Shown here: piece after piece, positions 6,966 through 13,908 of the stretch | How the letters are laid out: each line of letters starts with the position of its first letter | Position numbering within the stretch: position 1 is the stretch's first letter | Origin: Actinomycetota bacterium | GTDB taxonomy: Bacteria; Actinomycetota; Acidimicrobiia; Acidimicrobiales; AC-25 | Reading direction: 5' to 3' | Assembly (NCBI GenBank): GCA_005888395.1 | Contig: VAXF01000049.1 | Coordinates: 1 to 14,672 of the forward strand | DNA length: 14,672 nucleotides | Made by a program: the position numbers and the translations under genes | Notes under the pieces: generated by a model | Databases searched by the model: none | Told to the model about the DNA's origin: nothing | Seen by the model: the letters and a program-made list of their open reading frames with translations, nothing else

Positions 6966-8218
6966 CTGCGGCCCGTCGTGGCCAGCACCCGGCGGTACTC
7001 CTCCGCCGTGCGCTCGGCGGTGGCCCGCCACGTGTAGCGGTCGAGCACGCGTGCCCGGCCGGCGGCGCCGATCCGCGCCCGAAGGCGCTCGTCGTCGAGC
7101 AGGCGTCCGACGGCGACGGCCAGCGCCCCGGGATCGGCGGGCGGCACGACCAGGGCGGTGTCGTCGTGGTCGCCGACCACCTCCGGCAGGGCGCCACCGT
7201 TGGTGGACACGAGGGGCACCCCGCAGGCCATGGCCTCGATGGCCGGGAGCGAGAAGCCCTCGTAGAGCGACGGCACCACCGCCACCTCGGCCTCGGCGTA
7301 GAGCTCGACGATGCGCTGGTCGTCGACGCCGTTCACGAACCGCACCGCGTCGCGCAGCCCGAGGCGGTCGATCGTGCGGAGAGCGCCGCTCTCCTCGCGG
7401 GGCTTGCCGATGACCACGAGCTCCACGTCGCGCTCGGTGCGCAGCTTGGCCACCGCCTCGAGCAGGTGGGCGAGGCCCTTCATCGGCACGTCGGCGCTGG
7501 CGGTCGTCATCAGCCGTCCGGGCACGCGCGCGACGTGGGCCAGCGGGCGGAAGCGGAGGTGGTCGACGCCGACCGGCACCACCGCCATGCGGTCGGCGGG
7601 CACACCCATCTGCGTTTCGATGTCGAGCTTCGAGGAGTCCGAGACCGTGACGATCCGGCGCAGCCGAGGCGCCACCTTCCGCTGCATGCGCAGGAAGCCG
7701 TACCAACGGCGCAGCGTGAGCTTGCGGCGCAGGGTGCGGGCGTGGGCGAGGTCGAGCTCGCGGTCGACGGTGACGGGGTGGTGCAGCGTGGCCAGCATCG
7801 GCAGCCCGGCGCGCTCGATGCCGAGGAGCCCGTAGGCGAGGCACTGGTTGTCGTGCACGATGTCGAAGTCACCCACCCGCCGGCGGAGGTGGCGCCACGC
7901 GCGGATGCTGAAGGTGAGCGGCTCGGGGAAGGCGGCCGTGCACAGCATCAGGTACTCGAGCAGGTCGACCGGTCCGCGGATGTCGAGGAACACGGTCTTC
8001 CGCAGGGGGTTGTCGGCCCGGTAGAAGTCGAGGCTCGGCAGCTCGACCAGGCGCACCGCGGGGTCGAGGTCGGGGTATGGCGGCCCCGAGAGCACCTCGA
8101 CGTGATGGCCCAGGGCGGCCAGCTCGCGGCTCAGGTGCCTGACGTAGACGCCCTGCCCGCCGCAGTAGGGAGTTCCCCGGTAGGCGAGGAGCGCGACGCG
8201 CAGCTGCTCCTCACCCAT
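6959..8218 (-). CDS. Glycosyltransferase family 4 (GT-B fold)
   Basis: A 419-residue retaining glycosyltransferase that should move a sugar from a nucleotide-sugar donor, acting at the cytoplasmic side. Seen: N-terminal Rossmann strand RVALLAYRGTPYCGGQGVYV with the glycine loop near residues 18-24, an acceptor-domain HDNQCLAYGLL segment, IVTVSDSSK, the donor-domain PMKGLAHLLEA with K247, and the GT4 EX7E signature EGFSLPAIE (E320 and E328) followed by ACGVPLVSTNGGALPEVVG. No membrane segment is seen. The ATG at 8216-8218 is followed at once by MGEEQLRVALLAYRG, with the catalytic fold starting at residue 7, so a later start is unlikely. Its ribosome site lies in a terminator-like hairpin, an unusual arrangement. 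It is the first gene of a coupled three-gene set. Donor and acceptor are unknown. Confidence 0.9.
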   Translation of the reverse strand: MGEEQLRVALLAYRGTPYCGGQGVYVRHLSRELAALGHHVEVLSGPPYPDLDPAVRLVELPSLDFYRADNPLRKTVFLDIRGPVDLLEYLMLCTAAFPEPLTFSIRAWRHLRRRVGDFDIVHDNQCLAYGLLGIERAGLPMLATLHHPVTVDRELDLAHARTLRRKLTLRRWYGFLRMQRKVAPRLRRIVTVSDSSKLDIETQMGVPADRMAVVPVGVDHLRFRPLAHVARVPGRLMTTASADVPMKGLAHLLEAVAKLRTERDVELVVIGKPREESGALRTIDRLGLRDAVRFVNGVDDQRIVELYAEAEVAVVPSLYEGFSLPAIEAMACGVPLVSTNGGALPEVVGDHDDTALVVPPADPGALAVAVGRLLDDERLRARIGAAGRARVLDRYTWRATAERTAEEYRRVLATTGRSC

Positions 8219-8220
8219 GG

Positions 8221-8269
8221 AAAAACCCTCCCCTCCACCCCGGTCGGTGCGATCGGTAGAGGGGAGGGT
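8221..8269 (-). terminator. Strong hairpin with T-run directly before the glycosyltransferase start: terminator or attenuator
   Basis: On the reverse strand ACCCTCCCCTC (8269-8259) pairs perfectly over eleven bases with GAGGGGAGGGT (8235-8225), which runs into TTTTT (8225-8221). Inside the loop CCGATCG and CGACCGG can extend the stem with one mismatch and a three-base CAC loop. This is a textbook intrinsic terminator for transcription coming from lnt. However, the T-run ends two bases before the glycosyltransferase ATG, and the 3' arm contains the only good Shine-Dalgarno (GAGGGGAGGG). Downstream expression therefore needs read-through, hairpin disruption or an unseen start. The structure is certain; its regulatory role is inferred. 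Confidence 0.8.
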
Positions 8270-8290
8270 AGTCGGCGCTGCTCTGCGCCC

Positions 8291-9715
8291 TTACTGCGCA
8301 GCCTGACTGGGCCGTCGTTCCAGGAGCGCCCCGGCAGCGAGGGCGAGGAGGGCGACGCCCACCACCGGCCAGTCGCCCGTGCGGTCGTAGAGGGTGTCGC
8401 CTCGTCGAAGCTGCACCCGGCCCTGGATGGCCTGCCGCGCGCTGAGGTCGGTGTGGCGCAGCACACGTCCGCGGTGGTCGATCAGGGCGCTGAACCCGGT
8501 GGGAGCCGCCTGCACCACGCTCCGGCCGGTCTCGAGGGCCCGGAGGCGGGCCGCGGCAATCTCCTGGGCCGGCACCTGGTCGAGCCGGAACGAGGAGGCG
8601 TTGGTGGGCACGAGCAGGAGCGGGGCCGTGGCCGCCCGGCGGGCCCGCGACGGGATGAAGACCTCGTAGGAGATGAGCACGCCGAACCTGCCCACCGGGG
8701 TCGTGACGATCCCCGCCCGGGGGCGCCCGGGCACGGCCGCCCGCTCCGGGATCGAGGCGAAGTGGCGGAAGAGGCTCCGGCCCGGCCAGTACTCGCCGAA
8801 GGGCACTCGGTGCACCTTCTCGTAGCGGTCGACCTCCCGCCCGTCGGGCGCGTAGGCGACCGCGAGGTTGTGGAAGTGGGTGGGGCCGGCGTCTTCGACG
8901 ATGCCCGCGATCAGCGTCGTGTGGAGGCTCCGTGCCAGCGCCTGGAGCTCCCGCTCCTGGGGCGACCCGTGCAGCCGGTCGACATCGACCACGTCCTCGG
9001 GCCACACCACCAGGTCGACGGGGGGGCGCACGAGACGCGACGCGGCCAGGTGCTCGTCGAACACGTCGGTTGCGTTGCTGTAGAGGGCGCGCAGCCCCCG
9101 CTCGCCGCCGCCCTGCACCGCGGCCACCCGGAGGCTCCCGGCCGGTCGCCCGGCGGGGGCCACGCGCGCGACGACGGCGACCGCCACGACGACGCCGAAG
9201 GCGACGACCGCTGCGCGCCACTGCCGGCGGACGAGCGCGAGGAGCCCGACCGCAGCCACGGCCACCAGGCCGATCAGGAGCAGCCGGCCGGCGATGCCGA
9301 CGACGGGCGCCAGCGGACCGCCTGCCTGGCCGAGGTCGATGCCGGCCAGCGGGAGGCCGCCGAACGGCCACCGGCCGCGGAAGGCGTCGGCGGCAACGAC
9401 CGCGCCGGGGAACGCCAGCAGCCGGCCCCGGCCCGGGGGGACGAGGGCGAACGGCACCGCTGTGATCAGGGCCTCACCCAGGGCGAACAGGAACCAGCCG
9501 GGCAGGGTGAAGTCGTGGACCCAGTAGAGGCTGGGCACGTAGAGGCCGAGGGCGAACGCCACCACGCAGGCCAGGCGGTCCCGCCGCCGGGCCCGGCCGA
9601 GCTGCGCGGCCAGCAGCGCCAGCCCCGGCGGCCCGAGCAGCCACCACCCGAACGGCGGCACCGTCGCCGCGACCACCAGCCCGGCCGCGACCGACAGCAG
9701 CAGAGCCCGGCGCAT
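8291..9715 (-). CDS. lnt: Apolipoprotein N-acyltransferase (Lnt) with Ser in place of the catalytic Cys
   Basis: Lnt adds the third acyl chain to the N-terminal cysteine of lipoproteins at the outer face of the membrane. The 474-residue protein has the usual layout: an N-terminal half of hydrophobic segments (starting LLLSVAAGLVVAATVPPFGWW and again in residues ~50-190), then a nitrilase-fold domain beginning SLRVAAVQGG, and a final membrane helix near the C-terminus. Nitrilase-triad positions are E240 in VVWPEDVV, K300 in YEKVHRVPFGEYWP and residue 349 in FGVLISYEVFIP. The last is normally ICYE with the nucleophilic cysteine (C387 in E. coli); here codon 8671-8669 is TCC, serine. Spacings (60 and 49) match the family. 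The enzyme may thus be inactive, altered or a lineage variant. The ATG has a poor ribosome site and starts 18 bases after the polymerase stop. Confidence 0.9.
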   Translation of the reverse strand: MRRALLLSVAAGLVVAATVPPFGWWLLGPPGLALLAAQLGRARRRDRLACVVAFALGLYVPSLYWVHDFTLPGWFLFALGEALITAVPFALVPPGRGRLLAFPGAVVAADAFRGRWPFGGLPLAGIDLGQAGGPLAPVVGIAGRLLLIGLVAVAAVGLLALVRRQWRAAVVAFGVVVAVAVVARVAPAGRPAGSLRVAAVQGGGERGLRALYSNATDVFDEHLAASRLVRPPVDLVVWPEDVVDVDRLHGSPQERELQALARSLHTTLIAGIVEDAGPTHFHNLAVAYAPDGREVDRYEKVHRVPFGEYWPGRSLFRHFASIPERAAVPGRPRAGIVTTPVGRFGVLISYEVFIPSRARRAATAPLLLVPTNASSFRLDQVPAQEIAAARLRALETGRSVVQAAPTGFSALIDHRGRVLRHTDLSARQAIQGRVQLRRGDTLYDRTGDWPVVGVALLALAAGALLERRPSQAAQ

Positions 9716-9733
9716 CGGGACAGTGAAGCCGAA

Positions 9734-10645
9734 CTACTCGGGGGCGGCGGGGAGGTCCTGCTCGAGCTCGGCGACCGGGGCATAGAGGTCGCCGTGGTCG
9801 TCGACGCGGGCGAGGACGGCGGCGGCGTCGAAGTCGAGCCGGGACGCGTCACCTGTGGCGGCCGCCTTCTCGACCTCGTCCCAGGTCAACGGGGTCGACA
9901 CAGCCGGTCGCTCGCGCGCCCGCAACGAGTAGACCGCCACGGTCGTCTTGTGCTCGTCGTTCTGGCTCCAGTCGATGAAGACCTTGCCTTTGCGCACGGC
10001 CTTGTCCATGCGCGACACGACGTCCTTCGGCTGCTGTTTCTCGAGCAGCTGGGCGACCGCGTGGGCGAAGGGCTTGGTGCGGTCGTAGGTGACCGGCGTG
10101 TTGAGGGGCACGTGCATCTGCATGCCCTTCTTGCCGGAGGTCTTCGGGCACGAGTCGAGGCCGAGGTCGTCGAGCACCTCTCGCAACACGAGCGCCACAC
10201 GCGCGCACGCGACGACGTCGGCCGGCGGGCCGGGGTCGAGGTCGAAGACGACGCTCGCGGGCCGGGTGACGTCGCCCGAGTGCGCCAGGAGCGGGTGGAC
10301 CTCCAGCGAGGCGAGGTTGGCCAGCCACACCAGCGTCGGGAGGTCGTCGGCGAGGCAGTAGTTGATCTTCTTCGAAGCCGACCGCTCGCTCGGCACCTCG
10401 ACCGTGCGCACCCACTCCGGCCGGTGCTTGGGGCACTGCTTCTCGTAGAAGTGGTCGGCCTCGACGCCTTCGGGGTAGCGCAGCAGGGTGAGCGGCCGGT
10501 CGCCGACGTGGGGGAGCAGCACCGGCGCGATGCGGCTGTAGTAGTCGATCACCTCACCCTTGGTGAACCCGACCGCGGGGTAGAGCACCTTGTCGAGGTT
10601 GGAGAGCTTGAGCTCCCGGCCCTCGACGATCACCGTCGGTGCCAA
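9734..10645 (-). CDS. ligD: LigD-type DNA polymerase/primase domain protein of NHEJ
   Basis: A 303-residue stand-alone polymerase domain (archaeo-eukaryotic primase superfamily) that fills gaps, often with ribonucleotides, during bacterial end joining. Seen: RELKLSNLDKVLYP near residue 10, TKGEVIDYYSRIAPVLLPHVGDRPLTLLRYPEG, the metal-binding FDLDP with D135 and D137, SGKKGMQMHVPL (170-181, H178) for the nucleotide triphosphate, and VFIDWSQNDEHKTTVAVYSLRARERPAVSTPL, all diagnostic of the LigD polymerase. The ligase and nuclease domains of full-length LigD are missing; the ligase is a separate gene upstream of Ku. The start taken is TTG at 10643-10645, four bases after the Ku stop, with no strong ribosome site; a GTG four codons later is an alternative. 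Co-transcription with Ku is likely. The domain call is very secure. Confidence 0.93.
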   Translation of the reverse strand: MAPTVIVEGRELKLSNLDKVLYPAVGFTKGEVIDYYSRIAPVLLPHVGDRPLTLLRYPEGVEADHFYEKQCPKHRPEWVRTVEVPSERSASKKINYCLADDLPTLVWLANLASLEVHPLLAHSGDVTRPASVVFDLDPGPPADVVACARVALVLREVLDDLGLDSCPKTSGKKGMQMHVPLNTPVTYDRTKPFAHAVAQLLEKQQPKDVVSRMDKAVRKGKVFIDWSQNDEHKTTVAVYSLRARERPAVSTPLTWDEVEKAAATGDASRLDFDAAAVLARVDDHGDLYAPVAELEQDLPAAPE

Positions 10646-10649
10646 GGGA

Positions 10650-11453
10650 TTACGCGCCCTTCTTGGCCCGGGCCTTCTTCACCTCGCCGAGGCTGGCCTC
10701 GAGCGCGGCCATCAGGTCGACGACCTTGGCCGGCTCCTCGGCCGGCGCCTCGGCCACGACGACCTCCTGGCCCTCGGCCTTGGCCTCGATCATCTCGAGC
10801 ACCCGGTCGCGGTACTCGTCGCGGTATTTGGCCGGCTCGAAGTCGGTGGAGAGCGAGTCGATCAGCGAGCGGGCGATCTTCATCTCCTTGTCGCTCACCT
10901 CGACCTCGTCCCCGGGCAGGCCGTCGATCTCGTCCTCGTGTACGACCTCGTCGTCGAAGAGCATCGTCTCGATCACGAGCGCGTTGCCGACCGGCCGGAT
11001 GGCGGCCAGGTACTGCTTGGTGCGCAGGACCATGCGGGCGATGCCGACCTTGTTGGTCTCCCGCATCGCGTCCCGCAGGAGCGCGTAGGCCTTGGTGCCC
11101 CCGGTTTCCGGCACCAGGTAGTAGGGCCGCTCGAAGTAGACGGGGTCGATGGTGTCGAGGTCGACGAAGTCCTCGATGTCGATGGTCTTGGTCGACTTCG
11201 GGTCGAGCGCCTCGAGCTCCTCGGGCTCGATGACCACGTAGCGGTCGGGCGCGATCTCGTAGCCCTTCACGATCTCCTCGTAGGGCACCTCCTCGCCCGT
11301 CGTCGACGACACCCGCTTCTGCTTGACGCGCGCCTTGCTGCGCGAGTCGATCTGGTGGAAGCGCACGTCCTTCGGCGATACCGCCGTGAGCAGCTTCACC
11401 GGGACGTTCACGAGCCCGAAGCTGATCGAGCCGCTCCAGATTGGCCTGGGCAT
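10650..11453 (-). CDS. ku: Ku DNA-end-binding protein of bacterial NHEJ
   Basis: A 267-residue Ku of the usual bacterial length. It forms a homodimeric ring on double-strand ends and recruits LigD. Seen: the N-terminal signature MPRPIWSGSISFGLVNVPVKL, KDVRFHQID, TGEEVPYEEIVKGYE, VDLDTIDPVYFERPYYLVPE of the bridge region, ARMVLRTKQYLAAIRP and SLIDSLSTDFEPAKYRDEYRDRV. It ends with a DLMAALEASL helix and a short basic tail (KKARAKKGA) of the kind that aids DNA binding and LigD contact. Its ATG overlaps the ligase stop by one base (TGATG), so translation is coupled. It sits between the separate ligase and polymerase genes. Identification is certain. Confidence 0.97.
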   Translation of the reverse strand: MPRPIWSGSISFGLVNVPVKLLTAVSPKDVRFHQIDSRSKARVKQKRVSSTTGEEVPYEEIVKGYEIAPDRYVVIEPEELEALDPKSTKTIDIEDFVDLDTIDPVYFERPYYLVPETGGTKAYALLRDAMRETNKVGIARMVLRTKQYLAAIRPVGNALVIETMLFDDEVVHEDEIDGLPGDEVEVSDKEMKIARSLIDSLSTDFEPAKYRDEYRDRVLEMIEAKAEGQEVVVAEAPAEEPAKVVDLMAALEASLGEVKKARAKKGA

Positions 11454-12409
11454 CAGTGCTCCTCCCTAACTACTTCCAGAGGATTCTTGTCGATCCGCTG
11501 GCCCTTGTACGAAGGCTGGCGCAGGGTGCCGTCGCGGGTCCACTCGTTGAACGCGACCTCGACCACCACCTCGGGCTCCACGAACACGCAGCGTTTGCGG
11601 ATGCCGGGCGGAGGGTCGAAGGGGCTCGTCGAGCGGCGCAGGGGCTCCAGCACGGTTGCGAGCCGGTCGAGCTCCTTCTCGGTGAACCCGGTGCCCACGT
11701 TGCCGGCGTACCGGAGCCGGTCGCCGTCGTAGTGGCCGAGCATGAGCGAGCCGATGCGGTTCTCGCGCCGGCCCTCGCCCGGGCACCACCCCCCGACGAC
11801 CAGCTCCTGGCCGCGGACGTTCTTCACCTTCACCCACGCAGGGGAGCGCCGGCCGGGCGTGTAGGTGCTGTCGAGGCGCTTTGCCATTACACCTTCGAGG
11901 CCCCGCTCGCGCGTCGCCTCGAGCAGCGCCTCACCGTCGCCGGGGTGGTAGGCGGGCGTCTGCCACGCCGGCCCGTTCAGGGCGAGCTCCTCGAGCCGGC
12001 GGCGCCGTTCCTCGTACGTGAGCTTGGTGAGGTCGTCGCCGTCGAGCCACACGACGTCGAAGACGACGTAGCAGACCGGCACCCGCTGCGCGAGCTCGCG
12101 GACGGCGACCGGCGACCCGACGTTCAGCCGCGACTGGAGCTGCTGGAAGCTCGGGCGGCCCTCGTCGTCGAAGGCCACGATCTCGCCGTCGAGGACGGCG
12201 CGCCGCCCGGCCAACGCAGCGGCGAGGCCGGCGAGCTCGGGGTAGCGGGGCGTGAGGTCGAGCAGGTTGCGGCTCTCGAACGTCGCCCCGCCGTCGTCGA
12301 CGTAGGCGATCGCCCGCACGCCGTCCCACTTCACCTCGAAGCCCCAGCGTTCGTCGTCGGTGGGCAGGGTCCCCGTGCGCGCCTTCATCGGTGACAGGTG
12401 CCGGGGCAT
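11453..12409 (-). CDS. ATP-dependent DNA ligase, LigD ligase-domain / LigC type
   Basis: A 318-residue ligase made of a nucleotidyltransferase domain and an OB-fold; it seals nicks after end joining through a lysyl-AMP intermediate. Seen: motif I FEVKWDGVRA with adenylated K27, ESRNLLDLTPRYPEL, motif III VLDGEIVAFD, VCYVVFDVVWLDG (IIIa), motif IV EGVMAKRLDSTYTPGRRS and motif V WVKVKN. The OB part has LRYAGNVGTGFTEKEL and VEVAFNEWTRDGTLRQPSYKG. This is the ligase module of LigD without polymerase or nuclease parts. It starts 14 bases after the aldehyde dehydrogenase stop and overlaps Ku. The ATG at 12407-12409 has a weak ribosome site; a second in-frame ATG seven codons later is possible. Whether the name ligC or ligD is used in its lineage is open, so no symbol is given. 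Confidence 0.93.
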   Translation of the reverse strand: MPRHLSPMKARTGTLPTDDERWGFEVKWDGVRAIAYVDDGGATFESRNLLDLTPRYPELAGLAAALAGRRAVLDGEIVAFDDEGRPSFQQLQSRLNVGSPVAVRELAQRVPVCYVVFDVVWLDGDDLTKLTYEERRRRLEELALNGPAWQTPAYHPGDGEALLEATRERGLEGVMAKRLDSTYTPGRRSPAWVKVKNVRGQELVVGGWCPGEGRRENRIGSLMLGHYDGDRLRYAGNVGTGFTEKELDRLATVLEPLRRSTSPFDPPPGIRKRCVFVEPEVVVEVAFNEWTRDGTLRQPSYKGQRIDKNPLEVVREEH

Positions 12410-12423
12410 CTTCGTGGTGCCCG

Positions 12424-13866
12424 TCAGGGTTGGACCACCACCAGGCGGGTCTCGGTCATCTCCCGCACCGCGTAGGCCGGCCCCTCGCGCGTGTTGCCGC
12501 TGTCGCGCACGCCGCCGTACGGCATCTGGTCGGCGCGCCAGGTCGGGACCTCGTTCACCAGGACGCCACCGAAGTCGAGCTCGCGCGCGCCGCGCAGCGC
12601 GGCGGCCAGATCACGGGTGAAGATCGCCGCCTGCAGCCCGTAGGACGTGTCGTTGGCCAGGGTGATCGCCTCGTCGAGCGTCGCGTAGGTCTGCATGGCG
12701 ACGACGGGCCCGAACACCTCCCGCCGGCACACCTTCATGTCGGGCGTCACGTTGGCCAGGACAGTGGGCATCAGCATGCCGTCGCGCACGTCGCCGCCGA
12801 CGACGATCTCGGCTCCGCCCGCGACGGCCTCGTCGACCCAGCCCTTCACGCGATCGCGGTCGGCGGTGGTGATGAGGGCGGACACGTCGGTGTCCTCGTC
12901 CATCGGGTCGCCCACCTTCAGTGCGGCTACGAGTGGCGCGAACGCCTCGGCGAAGCGGCCGGCCGCGTCGCGGTGGACGTAGATGCGCTGGGTCGAGATG
13001 CACGACTGGCCCGCGTGGCTGAAGCCGGCCACCGAGATGAGCTTCGCCGCTCGTTCGAGGTCGGCGTCGGGCTCGAGGATCACCGGCGCGTTGTTGCCGA
13101 GCTCGAGGCTCACCTTCTTGCGCGGCGCGCGCTCGCGGATACCCCATCCGACGTCGGGCGAGCCGGTGAACGTGATCATGGCGATGTCGTGGTGGTCGAC
13201 GAGGGCGTTGCCGATCGTGCCCCCGCCACCCGTGACGACGTTGAGATGGCCGGGAGGCAGGCCGCACTCGTCGAGCAGCAGCTCGGCGAGCGCGATCGCC
13301 GACAGCGGGGTCTGCGAGGCGGGCTTCAGGACGACCGGGCAGCCGGCCGCGATTGCGGGCGCCACCTTGTGGGCCACCAGGTTGAGGGGGAAGTTGAACG
13401 GGCTGATGGCGGCCACCACGCCGATCGGCAGTCGCAGCGTGAACGCGAGCTTGCCCTCGCCGACGTCGCCGGCGTCGATCGGCACCATCTCGCCGGCGAG
13501 CTTGCGGGCTTCGGTGGCGGCGAACGCGAACGTGCTCACGGCACGCGTGGCCTCGGTGCGCGCCGTCTTGATCGGCTTGGCCGCCTCGGCCGCGATGGTG
13601 CGGGCGAAGTCCTCGCGCCGCTCCTTCAGCAGGCGGGCCGCGCTGTCGAGGATCTCGGCGCGCCGCCATGGCGGCAGTGCCCCGCCTGCGCGCACCGCGG
13701 CCGCCGCCTTGACGGCGCGGTCGACGTCGGCCGGCGTGCACGCGGGAACGCGGGCGAGCTCGACGCCGTCGTACGGCGATCGCACGACGACCGTCTCGGT
13801 CGCCGCGTACCGTTCGTCACCAATCGGCAGAGTGCGTTGTTGTTTTTCGTTCACCGGTGCTCCCAT
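12424..13866 (-). CDS. NAD(P)-dependent aldehyde dehydrogenase
   Basis: A 480-residue member of the aldehyde dehydrogenase superfamily, which oxidises aldehydes to acids. Seen: a coenzyme-binding stretch with PIGVVAAISPFNFPLNLVAHK and PVVLKPASQTPLSA, the Rossmann turn FTGSPDVG, general base E255 in SLELGNNAPV, nucleophile C289 in HAGQSCISTQR (34 residues later, the usual spacing) and CRREVFGPVVA. The PFNFPLN form and overall length resemble the lactaldehyde, succinate-semialdehyde and non-phosphorylating glyceraldehyde-phosphate group, but the substrate cannot be set from sequence. The ATG at 13864-13866 has GGGAGG nine bases upstream (13876-13881); a GTG four codons later is a weaker choice. 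It lies between a heme enzyme (30-base gap) and the NHEJ genes (14-base gap), with no clear functional tie to either. Confidence 0.93.
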   Translation of the reverse strand: MGAPVNEKQQRTLPIGDERYAATETVVVRSPYDGVELARVPACTPADVDRAVKAAAAVRAGGALPPWRRAEILDSAARLLKERREDFARTIAAEAAKPIKTARTEATRAVSTFAFAATEARKLAGEMVPIDAGDVGEGKLAFTLRLPIGVVAAISPFNFPLNLVAHKVAPAIAAGCPVVLKPASQTPLSAIALAELLLDECGLPPGHLNVVTGGGGTIGNALVDHHDIAMITFTGSPDVGWGIRERAPRKKVSLELGNNAPVILEPDADLERAAKLISVAGFSHAGQSCISTQRIYVHRDAAGRFAEAFAPLVAALKVGDPMDEDTDVSALITTADRDRVKGWVDEAVAGGAEIVVGGDVRDGMLMPTVLANVTPDMKVCRREVFGPVVAMQTYATLDEAITLANDTSYGLQAAIFTRDLAAALRGARELDFGGVLVNEVPTWRADQMPYGGVRDSGNTREGPAYAVREMTETRLVVVQP

Positions 13867-13888
13867 CCGGGTATACCTCCCACACGAC

Positions 13889-13908
13889 CTCGCCGGCTAA
13901 GCGGCGAG
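13889..13908 (-). other. Small hairpin over the stop codon of the heme oxidase gene
   Basis: CTCGCCG and CGGCGAG form a perfect seven-pair stem with a six-base loop that holds the TAG stop on the reverse strand. No T-run follows, so it is a poor terminator. It may be chance in GC-rich sequence or an mRNA-stability element. Confidence 0.25.

Noticed and set aside
8225..8269. Hairpin read as a terminator for plus-strand transcription
   Set aside because: No T-run follows the stem on the plus strand and no plus-strand gene leads into it.
7166..11233. Very long open frame (about 1355 codons) on the plus strand opposite the glycosyltransferase, lnt and NHEJ genes
   Set aside because: It runs antisense through four well-identified proteins, has no recognisable motifs and a His/Gly/Arg/Val-rich make-up expected from the mirror of GC-rich codons.
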